DNA of 64,000 bases from Owenia fusiformis (GCA_903813345.2 CAIIXF020000001.1:10763598-10827597), one strand, 5' to 3'. Positions 22,201 through 57,579 are shown, numbered from the stretch's first letter. Numbers and translations are program-made. Notes: generated by a model from the sequence alone, not told the origin.

Positions 22201-25200
22201 AATTTTACATGCGGATAATTACATGCACATACTAATGCTATCTAGAAGCATCAATAATCAGAATGATTTTGCAGGATGTAATTACCTAGAATGATGTGCA
22301 GGATATATCACTCAGAATGATTGTGCAGGATGTATCATTTAGAATAATTGTGCAGACTGTATCATTAAGAATGATTGTGCAACATGTATCACTTAGAATG
22401 ATTGTTCATCATGTATCACTTAGAATGATTGTGCAACATGTATCACTTAGATTTGTGCAGTATTTATCTCTTGGAATGATTGTACAGTTTGCTTCACTCA
22501 GAATAATCGTGCAGCATAAATCACTCAAAATGATTATACAGCATCTTTCAGAATGATTGTGTAACAGGCATCACCCAGAAAGATTGTGCAGCATGTATGG
22601 TTTACAATAATTGTGCTGCATGCAACACTCAAACTGATTATGCAGCAAGTACGATAGATTACTTCAAAAAATAGTTTGTAATTTTAGGATGAAAATTATC
22701 TGTTTTTATACAGCACCTTTAACATTGAACAGGTTTTTCTATACTTTCAACTGGTAAATCATGTGTTTACATTACATATATACCATTACAGTAACATCAG
22801 TTAACAACTTGTCTTCTTCCAGGAAATGTTAGTCTAACTAAGCTACTAGCAAGAATTTCTTCAACTCAAATGCTGTTTGAGCTTGGCAATGAGCACAGTG
22901 ATTTCTGGATGCTAATCAACTCATCGCCAGCTCTGTTTTTTGTGAGGTCGATGAAATACAGGATAAACGAGGAATTGTATTCCATGAAAAAACATGGTCC
23001 AGATCATACATTTGTGTGTATATGGCAAGCTATATCCACTGGCATTTCCTCCAGATATCTTCGATATGACCTCACTTTAAATGGAAAGGAAATGGTTACT
23101 CTATTCGGCCAGGATGTTTATGTTTCTAAGGAAACCAAACGCCCCACCCGATTGCCCGAGTGGTATAGAAACAAGGTGAAAACAGCAAATGGAACTGCGA
23201 AAAGGAATATGGCCCAGTTGATTAGGCCCATTCAAGCTTTCCAGTACAACATGGTTGTGACTCCTTCAGATATTGATATGTATAATCACGTAACAAATTC
23301 AGCATATATTAGGTATTGTCTTGATGCTGGCTATCAAGCAGGAATATCAGGATTTTATAGAAATCTCCCCGGAGATATTGCCCAATACCGCTGCAAGGAG
23401 ATTGAACAACTTTATGATGGGGAGAGTAACCTTGGGGAGGAACTATGTGTTTATACATGGGACACTGAAGAAGAAAAGGATACATTGTATTTCCAAATAG
23501 CCAATGAGAAAGGACGTCCAATTCATCATTGCATTTTAAGATTTTATCAAGGAAGAGCTTCAAGTAAACTCTGAAACAAACTAGGTCAGTTTCACTCCCT
23601 TTTCAAAGTATGTATGTGAAAGATGCAGAGTACCAAGATTAACTTTTTATGACTGATCAAAGTACAGGGTGGTCCAAAAAAAGTGAACCCCTGCAACAAG
23701 CTATATTTTTCTTAATACATGCATGAAAACACATTTCATATTATCACATGTTGAAGAGAAAGGTCTAAAATTTGGTTGATGCCATAATCTATTCTCAGTC
23801 TTAAATTTTGAAGAAATTACAAAAGTGTAACAAACATGCCTGAAAATTAGATATTGTACAAAATTTTACAAATGTGATTCTTGGAAATTTTTGAAACACA
23901 TTGGATGATCTTAAACAGCTTTCAGTTAGAGATACAAGTTTAAAACCCTACCATTTGACAAAAGGGACACTATTTAAGCAGAAAACACATTTCACACTTT
24001 CATTGATCATTTTGAAGCAGTTTTAACTGTTTAACAGTTCAGGGGTATGTTACCGACACCAACAGTTAGAGGGGGGGGGGGGGGCTCTTATCTTATGGAA
24101 GGAATTTGCCCCCTGTGACCAGGAATCTGATAATCCCTTCATCAAATATCTTTAAAAAATCAAAAGAAAATCCAATTTCTAATGTTTTGAGCCATACTTA
24201 ATTAGAATTGGTCCATGATTTATGAAGATATTGACATTTCAAGATCATATAGGGGTATGCTCGCGATTTCACAGGAAAATGTTTTCATCTGTGGAAGCTT
24301 GGCACATTTCTTTGGATCACAATAACTTTGCAACAAACAAAGGTAGGATGCTAGTTTTAAGCCATAATGTGCAGGATTTAAAATTGAACAAAGTCAGAAA
24401 ATATTAGTTCTTTAAGACTGCAGCTTAAAAAATTCTCATGGGAAAGGTGTTGAAGGGTTGAAGAATCGCGGATATTGAAAATCACATTTTATCCATTTTC
24501 AGTAATATTTGGTTAGGGCTTATAATTTCTGCAAATTTTAAGACTAAGAAAAATGTATGGAACCAACATAAATTTTAGACCTTCCTCTACAACATAGGAA
24601 AATAAAAAAGAATTCCTGCAAGTAATCAGGGAAATATGGCCCGTTGCAGGGGTTCACTTTTTTTGGACCACCCTGTATACAACATAATCCCTCTAGTTAG
24701 TTCACAGTTACAATGAGTGATCATGTGACTTTTATGATGAATATGGTCCCAAGAAAACATGAAGTTAAATGCATTCGTTTTGATTATCTCCACAACAAAA
24801 TGACGATTGATGATTGTATTTAGTGCAGAGGAAGAAATACTGAGCTGTAGAGTATGTAAAACTTAGTGAACAGCAAAAAAGATTATCTGCAGTATTTTTT
24901 CTAGATTTTTTGGATATGTGCTAATTGGAATCTCCTAATAGCTTTCCCTTTTAGAGAGAATATGGTATTCAAAATATATACCAATAACATTTTTTATTAA
25001 TTACTTTTGTACATTCTTAACTTGATGTCTTTCATGAAAACTCTCTATTCCATGATCAGATTGTTTGTGCAGGTCAGTGGTCTTTGACATATTTCTATAC
25101 ACATATTTTAATGAATGCTTAAGCCTTGGTCACATTTACTCTATAGTGGGCATGGAGTGGCAGCTTCACAAAATTGATATTGAAAACCCACATTATACTG

Positions 25201-26131
25201 CTTATCCCTATATTTTATGCTGCATATTTTCTCAATTTTTGGAAGCTATGGTTGCCATACCATATGGTTGCTGTAGATCAGATGTTACTGAGACATTGGT
25301 TGATTTATGTTAACTTGATAATTATTTTTAAATTATTTTGTTAATTTCTCATGTTCTTCAGGTGGACTGAACATCTTCAACATAGCGAAAAAATTCAGCA
25401 ATGCACGTTCTTCGAGTTTTTACTCTGACATATCATCTTTGTTGACACTTACCTCAAGGGGAACTCATGTCACGTTTGAGCGGGCATCTAATTACAGAAT
25501 CAGCGAAAAGTTCTTTGAATTGCATAATCCACAATTTAGTGGTGAACTTGGTGGATATCTTAGCTTTGAAAAAATCAAAGATCGTCAAATATATGTGGAA
25601 GACAAGCTGGTGTCAGTGGGAAACTCTTCAATATGTCTCGCCTCATCGATAATACACAATGGGGAGGCGATTGCCACTTTTGAGAGTCAGGTAGTGCACG
25701 TTGATTGGAATTCACGCAAAGCTGTCCCACTTCCTGTTTGGTTCACTGAAAAATATCGGGAATTCATGAAAATTTCAAAGATAAAATTTACAACAAATAT
25801 GAACAAACCAAACAGCTCTTATTCATACAGTATCAAAGTGTCCGCAAGTGATTTGGACATGAATAATCATGTGAACATGGCTATTTACCTCCGGTATTGC
25901 TTAGATGCAGGGTATATGGCATGTAAAGATGGCGCTTATGAGGGTTTTGAGGGAGATCTTTTGACATATAAAGTGCAGAAATCGTCATGTCTGTTCTTTG
26001 GTGAAAGTGTACTTGAGGCATTGCTGTCTGTGTATACATGGGAAGATAGTACACAGAAAAATTTAATACATTTCCAAATTGAAAATAGTGATGAGAAATT
26101 AGTATATTTCTGTTCTATGTGGTTTCATTAA
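18071..26131 (+). CDS. Tandem hot-dog thioesterase-like gene with three alternative terminal exons
   Basis: Predicted to hydrolyse acyl-thioesters; substrate unknown. Two common exons, 18071-18114 and 19157-19245, encode MPGEERLSTKNPLARFNL and the rest of a 44-residue start, ending in LPGLSYDDFDRTG, the opening of a first hot-dog fold. The donor follows the first base of the Gly codon (phase 1). Three downstream exons (20256-21004, 22823-23574, 25362-26131) each begin with an AG acceptor in the matching phase and restore Gly. Each completes the first hot-dog domain, adds a second one with a YbgC-like Asp/His/Asn motif, and ends in its own stop. Summed CDS lengths are 882, 885 and 903 nt (293, 294 and 300 aa), all multiples of three. 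I found no private 5' exon before the second or third copy. Use of alternative last exons is inferred. No signal peptide is evident, so a cytosolic product is likely. Confidence 0.8.
18488..18896. mobile_element. Foldback MITE in thioesterase intron 1
   Basis: GATTACAACTTGGGAGAATT at 18488 returns inverted at 18896, with a further inverted match through ACTTAAGATACCTA. A second, inner inverted pair (GTCTGGGTATATCGGCAGAA against TTCTGCCGATAAACCCAGAC) makes most of the 409 bp palindromic. The short frames on both strands are shadows of this structure. Confidence 0.75.
19322..19822. mobile_element. MITE with TA target duplication in thioesterase intron 2
   Basis: GGCAAGGTGTGTCA at 19322 matches inverted TGACACACCTTGCC ending at 19822, flanked by TA on both sides. 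The 500-bp interior is AT-rich and noncoding. Confidence 0.7.
20065..20228. repeat. Dispersed short repeat (AGGGGTTTCA ends), copy 1
   Basis: It is bounded by AGGGGTTTCA and inverted TGAAACCCCT. The interior contains TTTCTCACAACAGGCTA, GGAAATCATAAATTTAACAT and GAAAACAACCA. An inverted copy of the same text lies at about 57291-57425. It abuts the acceptor region of terminal exon A. Confidence 0.7.
20256..21004 (+). CDS. Thioesterase terminal exon A
   Basis: Follows acceptor AG at 20254-20255 and completes Gly from the common exon. It continues the first hot-dog domain with NVSIWKISKLFESARLLVSL, the helix after the signature. The second hot-dog domain starts near FSYDVTVQYSDTDRNGHTN, a complete Asp-x-Asp...Gly-His-x-Asn active-site motif, followed by YLKYGMDAA. 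The body has 248 codons to the stop TAA at 21002-21004. An AATAAA at 21090-21095 is a plausible poly(A) signal. Its helix after the signature (KLFESAR) is closest to ordinary bacterial-type 4HBT proteins, so it may be the ancestral copy (inference). Confidence 0.85.
21090..21095 (+). terminator. Putative poly(A) signal for exon A
   Basis: AATAAA lies 86 bases after the exon A stop codon. Hexamer and position fit animal polyadenylation; use is inferred. Confidence 0.5.
21100..22255. other. Intron between terminal exons A and B
   Basis: AT-rich sequence without a recognised exon or repeat. I searched it for a private 5' exon like the common exon (SYDDFDRTG-type text followed by a donor) and found none. 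The frame at 21631-21840 is unconvincing. Confidence 0.5.
22256..22648. repeat. 27-bp minisatellite upstream of terminal exon B
   Basis: About 14 degenerate units of the form TTGTGCAGCATGTATCACTTAGAATGA, losing register toward the right. The plus-strand open frame at 22296-22556 with a nine-residue period (SLRMIVQHV) is only the repeat translated. It ends about 175 bp before the exon B acceptor. Confidence 0.85.
22823..23574 (+). CDS. Thioesterase terminal exon B
   Basis: Acceptor AG at 22821-22822; same phase as exon A. It begins (G)NVSLTKLLARISSTQMLFEL. The second hot-dog domain carries VTPSDIDMYNHVTNSAYIRY, keeping Asp, His and Asn but lacking the Gly of exon A, and then CLDAGYQAG. It has 249 codons and stops with TGA. 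The nearest canonical AATAAA downstream (24601-24606) lies inside a mariner-like element. Sequence is clearly related to exon C (both have RYCLDAGY), so B and C probably separated after their common ancestor split from A. Confidence 0.85.
23665..24675. mobile_element. Tc1/mariner-like nonautonomous element between exons B and C
   Basis: CAGGGTGGTCCAAAAAAAGT at 23665 returns inverted, ending ACTTTTTTTGGACCACCCTG at 24675. The inverted match extends to GAACCCCTGCAAC, about 33 bp. TA flanks both sides. The 1011-bp element has a G-run at about 24070 and no transposase frame. Confidence 0.85.
24601..24606 (+). terminator. Candidate poly(A) signal for exon B inside a transposon
   Basis: AATAAA is the first canonical signal I see after the exon B stop, about 1 kb downstream and within the mariner-like element. 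Use is speculative; a noncanonical signal nearer the stop may be used instead. Confidence 0.25.
25362..26131 (+). CDS. Thioesterase terminal exon C
   Basis: Acceptor AG at 25360-25361; same phase as A and B. It restores Gly and continues GLNIFNIAKKFSNARSSSFY. The second hot-dog domain carries VSASDLDMNNHVNMAIYLRY and CLDAGYMAC. Following text resembles exon B at equivalent places (GESVLEALLSVYTWED). It has 255 codons and ends MWFH before TAA. A poly(A) signal AATAAA lies at 26270-26275. The first residue after Gly is another Gly rather than Asn, so the first hot-dog signature differs from A and B. Confidence 0.85.
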
Positions 26132-26269
26132 TTAGAACATACAAGGTGGGCCCAAAATGCAATCCAAATTAGCAATAGTGTACAATCAGAATGGGTAACA
26201 TTTTTTCCCACCCTGTGTAACCATAAGTTTTAAATTCCTCTAAAGCATTTCTTGTTTAGAATATTTTTG

Positions 26270-26275
26270 AATAAA
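26270..26275 (+). terminator. Putative poly(A) signal for exon C
   Basis: AATAAA, 139 bases after the exon C stop codon. Position fits the end of the transcription unit; use is inferred. Confidence 0.5.
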
Positions 26276-26310
26276 AAGAAAAGTCCAACAATTCTCAAAA
26301 AGTTGTGTCC

Positions 26311-26765
26311 TGAGGGAAATATGGATATCTTACTGAGGGCCCAGAGGGTCCTAGGTAAGATAACATATTTTCCGAGGGATATACTATCCTATAATTCAAA
26401 ACAAAACATCACATAACTAATTTATCCTATGGCAAGTGAGGTTTCACAAGTGAAGTTTTCAGGACACCCAAATCCAAATTCCCCTGGAAAACATTGCTGT
26501 TCAGTATAGACACAGTCAATTTGTTAGAATTTCTTGCTTCTGTCAAAATAGATGCAGCAGATGGTAGAACTTTTCTAGACCAAAATGTTGATGGATTTCT
26601 CAAAAATAATGAGAACACTTCAATGGTGTCCTGAAAACCTCATTTGTGAAACCTTACTTGTCATAGGTTAAATTAGTTATGTGATGCTCTGCTTTGAATA
26701 TGGGGTATATCCCTCTGGAAATATGACATCCTCTGTAAAATATCTATATTTCCCTCAAGATATAC
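26311..26765. mobile_element. Foldback repeat downstream of the thioesterase gene
   Basis: Text at 26311-26468 (GAGGGAAATATGGATATCTTAC, CATCACATAACTAATTTA, GTTTTCAGGACACC) returns inverted at about 26623-26765. The 155-bp loop is unrecognised. A further partial copy of the GGGAAATAT/CTGAGGG text lies near 26990-27060. Confidence 0.65.
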
Positions 26766-27512
26766 CCTATATCGGAAACCTCCCATAACATAACCCTGGT
26801 GTTTCCCCACGATATATACTTATTTATATTATATTCAAATTACCATGTACTGCTTACTGTAGTTCTATTTAAATAAATATACAATAACTGTATCTTTTGA
26901 CAATCATGAATAATTGATTTTTTGTTCATTTTTAAGTTCTTATGCAAAATAATAAGCATTGTCTATAAATAGAGGTTAACTTCTGGGAAATATTGAGAAA
27001 TGTCTCCATACTGAGGGCCAACATGATATTTTCTGAGGGACCAAACAATTATATTCCCTGTACTGGTGTTATTCACCAGAAAGTAATAGTATCATGGTAT
27101 TTCATATTATTTGCTGCATTGACTTGATATTAAGCTTAAAATAATTGATAGTTGGGAAAATTGTGTACATGAGTCAAGGATTATAAATAACTGAAATAAA
27201 GAAAGTAGTCTCTTGTTATAGAGAAAATTATTTCCATTTATTCAATATTCTGGTTTACAGAAATAACAAACAGCAATTATAATGCAGACAACATAATTTT
27301 TAATAGCAGTGTACATTCTTAAAAAGGTTTGCAGATGAATCATTGTATATTTACATGTCATGGCTATTTGACCACAATTAAGTTCCTGCTTTTTTGCTTC
27401 TTTAAGTTTGGGGGGGGGGGTTCAATCAATCAATCAAGAAGCAATGAGCATTAAATTGAAATGGCTTGCCAGAGGGTGTGGGTGAAAAATCAGAATGAAT
27501 GTTTTCAAAGTA

Positions 27513-27945
27513 CAGTGTAAACTGTTAACCTCTTGAATCCCAGGCTCTAAAATTGGTGTGAAACCAGAGAATTTTTCATTTTTGCCAGCTTTTGACATCT
27601 CAATACATGCATATACAATAGATTATGCTCAATTTAGTAGCAATAGTTGGCAGATATCATTTCTACATATTTTTCAGTTATTTTGTGTAAAATGGATGAA
27701 ATTTGTTCAAATTAGAGTAATTTTAATGAAAAAATTTTGAGACAGATTATCTCGTCACTCTGGGTTTGAAAAATCTCGTCACTCTGGGTAATCAAGAGGT
27801 TAAAGTGGAACACCTCTGTAGAACACTTCTTTCAGAGTCCCAAGACCAACTGACTTAATATAAATTTAAAGTGATACATGAACCTCTATAAATGGTGCTA
27901 CACTTTAGAGGTACCAAAGGTGCTCCACTTTGACAGGTTTTACTG
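27513..27945. mobile_element. pogo-like MITE
   Basis: The ends CAGTGTAAACTG and inverted CAGGTTTTACTG are flanked by TA (27511-27512, 27946-27947). The right part contains the GTGCTCCACTTTGACAGG text typical of this family. It was entered by a piggyBac-like MITE at 27529-27799. Confidence 0.6.
27529..27799. mobile_element. piggyBac-like MITE, copy 1
   Basis: The ends CCTCTTGAATCCCAG and inverted CTGGGTAATCAAGAGG are flanked by TTAA at both sides (27525-27528 and 27800-27803). A second copy lies in opposite orientation at 49742-50009, sharing AGGCTCTAAAATTGGT and GAAACCAGAGAA text. Noncoding. Confidence 0.78.
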
Positions 27946-28453
27946 TACATGTATGAACTGCATTTACGAAAACAGTCATGAGGAGAGATAATACAAGCCA
28001 AAAAAAGATTCTTCAAAAGAGACAACAGTTGCTCTGTTTATTCTGATGAATATATATGTACTGTACTGACTACAGCTTCAAGCATAACACTGATCGGCCA
28101 ATACAACAATTTTTGATTGTACATTTTACTGGAATGCCTGCTTCCAGTGGGTAATATTTCTAGTCTACAGACAAACGGCATAAAAAGTGCTATCACTGTC
28201 ACTTACAGTCCCAGGTAGCCCAAACTTCTATTATAGGAGTGTTCAAAAGTGACATTATCTTTGCCAAGGGGCGTTACAGGTGACATGAATGTATACAATC
28301 CAAAATATTGTCTAAATAAATTTCTCCATGGTAATTATGTATTGTTGGATTTATTTATGGAATACATTTTATCCTAATCTCAGTACCATTCTAAGTTCAT
28401 ATGAATTCATTTCTCTTTTTGAAATTAGGAAGTGACACGGGGGTTCATTTTGG

Positions 28454-28657
28454 CAGGCCCGTAGCCAGGGGGGGTTCGCAGGGTTCAGACGAACCCCCCC
28501 CTGGCCAAAAATTCTTTCAAATCATGCAGTTTTTCACCATTTTGAGTTCTTCTCAAGTGATTTTAGCCATATTTTGGCTAAAATTGTCAAATGTGAACCC
28601 CCCCTGGAAATTTTTGAAAAATGAACCCCCCCTTGGCAAATCCTGGCTACGGGCCTG
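28454..28657. mobile_element. 204-bp MITE with CAGGCCCGTAGCCAGG ends
   Basis: CAGGCCCGTAGCCAGG at 28454 returns inverted as CCTGGCTACGGGCCTG ending at 28657. TTTTGG flanks both sides (28448-28453, 28658-28663), a six-base target duplication. Inside, GAACCCCCCC recurs three times. Superfamily not assigned; a 6-bp duplication is known for IS3EU-type elements. Confidence 0.75.
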
Positions 28658-28704
28658 TTTTGGTATGATTGTAAATTACGATTTTGAGAAAACCATGGTC
28701 TCCT

Positions 28705-28898
28705 TTTGATGAAAAATGATTTCCGACCAAATCGTAAGTTACGACGGTTCCAAAAACAGGACCCCAAAACAAAGCAAGACCCATGGGTATTTTGATTGAA
28801 TTTTGATGAAAAATGATTTGCGACCAAATCGTAAGTTAAGACGGTTCCAAAAACAGACCCCAAAACAAAGCAAGACCCATGGGTATTTTGTATACAAA
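28705..28898. repeat. Tandem duplication of about 97 bp
   Basis: The text GATGAAAAATGATTT through AAGACCCATGGGTATTTTG occurs twice back to back with a few differences. No gene is associated. Confidence 0.75.
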
Positions 28899-29497
28899 AG
28901 TCTATAGGAGCCTTGACCTAATAAAGTAAAGGGTGTGTAGGACTCTTAATATATCATCAATGTTTCATCTTAAATTTGCTTATTTTTTATTTTTAACTAT
29001 TATGATTCATATGCCATTTTCTGCTGCAACAAATTGAAAAACTCTAAATGAAATTCAGACAAATGATTTTGTGTTATTAACCCCTTTGGGGTCCATGGCT
29101 GACTAACAATGTAACTACGTATGTAACTACAAAGCACTATTAAGCTCACTCAACAAAGTATTCAAATATGATTCATATCTTTATAATGTAATGTTCCACT
29201 GATTCATGTATAATAACAATGCAGATTGGAGAATAAGAAAATAACAAATAAGTATAACAATCAGTCTTATGACACACCTGTCAGTTATTTTGAAACATAA
29301 TAGTAACAAAATACAGCAAAACTTGTATATGTTAACAATTGGAAATGCTGACATACGATACTTTACTGTCATACATGTCATACCTCATCATGTTGACAAT
29401 GAATATTGTTGAACCTTAATAATGCCTCAACATCAATCATGTCGATCCCTCATGTTTCAAAACATCCTACACGTTTACATTCATTGCCTCAACTATG

Positions 29498-29803
29498 TTA
29501 ACACAAACAGATCATCTCAAATGTTAACACATAAATAACATGTCAAACGGTAACATGAACATGTCAAATGTTAACACATACAGAACATGTCAATTGGCAA
29601 CATATACAGAATAAGTAAAATGTCAACACATACAGAACATGTCAATTGGCAACATATACAGAATAAGTAAAGTGTTAACACATACAGAACATGTCAAATG
29701 TTAACATATACAGAACATGCCAAATGTTAACATATACAAAACATGCCAAATGTTAACATATACAGAACATGTCAAATGTTAACATATACAGAACATGTCA
29801 AAT
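29498..29803. repeat. 26-bp minisatellite
   Basis: About eleven units of the type AACATGTCAAATGTTAACAC followed by ATACAG, with some shortened or substituted units. Units abut directly, with no conserved repeat and unique spacer pattern. Confidence 0.85.
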
Positions 29804-32180
29804 CTGATCACAAGAACATTCACATTGCACAAGTTTTACTGCACTTCAAGAATGGGCAACAATACTTTGAGTGCAAAGAATTGTATTGAATGAACCATCG
29901 AATTTAACAGTATACCATTTAACAAGAGGTATTTCTGGCTGGGTTCAACAATCAACAAACATGTATGCCAAGCTGCAAATAAATAAGCTCATATTTTGTT
30001 CAAACCATATACATCATAACAACAAAGGTCTATAATCACATGTCTCAACACACACACATACAAATGGAACTGACTGTGTATACATGGTACTATATGATAA
30101 ACCGATATTTATAACAGGGTGTGCCATAATTAGTGTACACACTGGCCCATCTCTACAGACCATGCAATAATTTCAGTGAATACATGAAATAACATGACAA
30201 TCGTTCTGGAATTCAAGTTTGCCAAGTATGAATGAAATCCTTATGATGCTGACCCTGAATATGAAGCTTAGTACAATTCTCAATGGCATCATGAAGATAT
30301 AGGCAAGCAGATAATGCACTTTAAGAGGCCAACATCTTCATAATGGCCCTTTCTTCACAATTCTGATTTAAAACATTAGAACAATTCAAAATTTTGGACT
30401 TCCGCTCTTTGTTATTACATTGATCAATCTTCTGTGAATCTGAGGTTCATGGTTGAAGGGTAAAGCTATGCATTTTGTTTATTTGTTCTTAAAATGCATT
30501 GTTGGTAATTAACCTTTGATATAGCATGGGTGTAGCAAGGTAGGAGGCCTCAAAATTTTACAGAAAATATTTTTGGATGTTTAGTCGACTAAAAGTACAA
30601 AAAAGTATGTCTCATATAAATATAATAATTTACACTGGCTTAAAATTTGCCTCACCTACTAAATTTGCCTCACCCTTGTAGAGGTCCACCATCCTGACTA
30701 AGCCCATATTAGGTATTTTCAATGACAAACGTGAGAAGCCTCATAAGTATTTATTTCTATTTGTATGCAAGCCTTTGTTTGCAGATGTACCAGTCAGTCT
30801 ATTATGTTGAATCAATTATTACACTGTACAGAACGTTTACATATTGCTGGAAAGTTGTGTAAATGATCTGGCCTTTTATAATTGCACATTATATCGAAGC
30901 AATAAGCATGCAAAATCTGGTGTTTATTGCAACTACATGTATTTATCACACTCTGTTATCCATAATATAACATAACCTCAGATTAAGTACAATTATTAAA
31001 GACAAATAAAATCAGCAATTCATTTAATTTATTAGCAAAGTCTCAAAGTTGACATACTCTGCACACTTCAGTGGAGCCACTTTGGACTATATATAAATAA
31101 ATATTTTCCATTGATGAAATCTAGGATAGGATTATTCAACTGTTTTTGATAATTGGACAAAACGGTGTGAAAGAAATCAACATGTAATAGGTCATGACCA
31201 AATCCAAAATTTAGTTGACCAAGTTCAAAACCTCAATTATTGCAACCATGAAGTATTGACTTAGTATTTTTTATTAGTTATTTTTCACATTTTAAAGGAT
31301 GTAATTTGTTTTACTATATTCTAAGTAGTAGTTATAACAGCACTTCTGGGCTCATTACCTTCCATTTCACTGTAGGCTTAGAATGTGTGCATTCAATTGA
31401 AAGGGGTTTCTAAAATAACACACCTGATGGTATAGTACTAGTTTGCTTCAAAAGATATGCAGAACAAATATGTTACTGCATGAATGGCTTCACAACCTAG
31501 TGTTATGTAGAAAGTGTGTTACATTTAAATTGATCCGCGGCCTAGCATGTAAATAATCAGTATGACACCTAGCATGTTAAACAGTGCATATATGTAGCAA
31601 TGCATGTTTACCTAGTATATTACACAATACACAGGCTAGCTTGTTTAAAAGTTTGAACTCTTGTTGCATGTTAAACCAATGCATTGCATGTTTTACCAGT
31701 CTAGCATATTACATAATGCACATGCTAGCATGTTCAAACAATTTGTAGCCTAGCATGTTAAGGAATGCACAGCACTGCATGTTTTTACCAGACTGAAGCC
31801 TGGCATTAGCTAAACCATTGCATAGCATTTTAACTATCTAGTTAGTAGCTTTGCATGTTAAACCACTGCCCAGCATAGTATTTTTTAATTGCCATGTAAC
31901 CTTTTCATATGTGTAGACTAATCTAATGCATCCAATGTTGCATATTTGAGCCGTTGTGTAGCCTATTATATTTAACTTACATAGGTTCTTGCATTAAAAC
32001 AGTCAATACTCAATACAGACAAGGGGTGCATATATGACCCAACATAATATACAACAATTCAATCCCACCAGAACACATATATCATAAACAAATAATAAAA
32101 AACAACACGCATAATACAAAAACAACTTGGTGATTCCTTTAAATAAAATAGTTAAAATTGCCTATAAAAATATCTTTGTT
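29804..32180. other. Intergenic region between convergent genes
   Basis: The 3' side of both the thioesterase gene and R3HDM. No gene is seen. At about 31530-31880 the words TAGCATGTTAAAC and GCATGTTTTACCAG recur in a degenerate array. The 3' UTR of R3HDM should start at 32180 and run left; I did not find a nearby canonical minus-strand AATAAA. Confidence 0.5.
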
Positions 32181-56672
<24,492 letters not shown>

Positions 56673-57290
56673 CTTTAGGTTTCCTAAAAAAATAAAAATT
56701 ACTTCAATGAGAATTGGTCACTGTTCAAATCACTTCTGTATATAACATCAATGTAATCTTTGGATGTCAAAATATAAACAAAATATACCACAAATTATTT
56801 AATGTATTAAACATGGATATTCTGATACCCAATGTAATACTAACACAACCTCGCTCTAGTCATGACTCTGTATTATATATATTCTTTCCATGCTTTTAAT
56901 GCTGTAATGGATCTGAGCTCATATCAAACCTCTCAAAGATGTGCCATAAATACCCCTGAACTAGGTGATTATTCTTGTATAAGAGAAAACTGAGAGCTGT
57001 TTTATAACCAAGTAAGATCTTCACTTATGTTGGCATGTTGTTCCCTTGATAACGCAGCCTGACCCTGAATGCCATACTTACCACCAAAAGGAAATATCAA
57101 TAAAATAGAGACATGGCAATGTAAGAGATGCTGCATTTGTTTTACAAAGACTCAGTAAAATACCAATCACAAAATGAATATATTTTACATCCTTAAACTT
57201 GAATATGAGTACCTGGGGAGTAGGATAAAACCAGGTGAATATGATTATTCTGATTGTTTTTTCATAGTAACACTTATATTCACTGGCATT
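56673..57290. other. Region upstream of the R3HDM start codon
   Basis: A probable acceptor (TTTTTTTAG then GAAACCTAAAG before the ATG, minus strand) suggests at least one further upstream noncoding exon. I could not locate it. No promoter can be assigned. Confidence 0.4.
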
Positions 57291-57425
57291 ATTCACTGGT
57301 TGTTTTCACAAAATTGCCTGTTATTTTTAGGGACTTTTCAATGTTAAATTTATGATTTCCATTAATTTCGCCTGTTGTTTTCATTTATCTAGCCTGTTGT
57401 GAGAAACTCTAGTGAAACCCCTAGT
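57291..57425. repeat. Dispersed short repeat (AGGGGTTTCA family), copy 2, inverted
   Basis: Reverse-complement match to 20065-20228, including TTAAATTTATGATTTCCATT and AGCCTGTTGTGAGAAA, ending TAGTGAAACCCCT. Confidence 0.7.
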
Positions 57426-57579
57426 TGAGCATGAAATAATTACTTCTACACCTGTTAACCTGAGAGTCTCATCTTCAGGTGACAGTATGAAAATAAGTTA
57501 ATGGAATCAACCTTACCACCTTGTACTGATATCACCTTTTGTAAGCCACTCCCTAATAACAGGAATCAAAGATCACGTA

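Noticed and set aside
22296-22556. 86-codon protein with a nine-residue repeat
   Set aside because: It is the 27-bp minisatellite translated. It has no splice or family support.
22256-22648. CRISPR-like regular repeat
   Set aside because: Units abut each other, degrade gradually and have no unique spacers. The setting is a eukaryotic intron. It is a minisatellite. The same holds for 29498-29803.
21005-25361. Separate thioesterase genes starting before exons B and C
   Set aside because: Searched by eye for a first exon ending in the DDFDRTG-type motif with a phase-1 donor and found none. A very short or diverged exon cannot be excluded.
28401-28863. Overlapping frames of about 100 codons on both strands
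   Set aside because: They run across a MITE and a tandem duplication and have no independent support.
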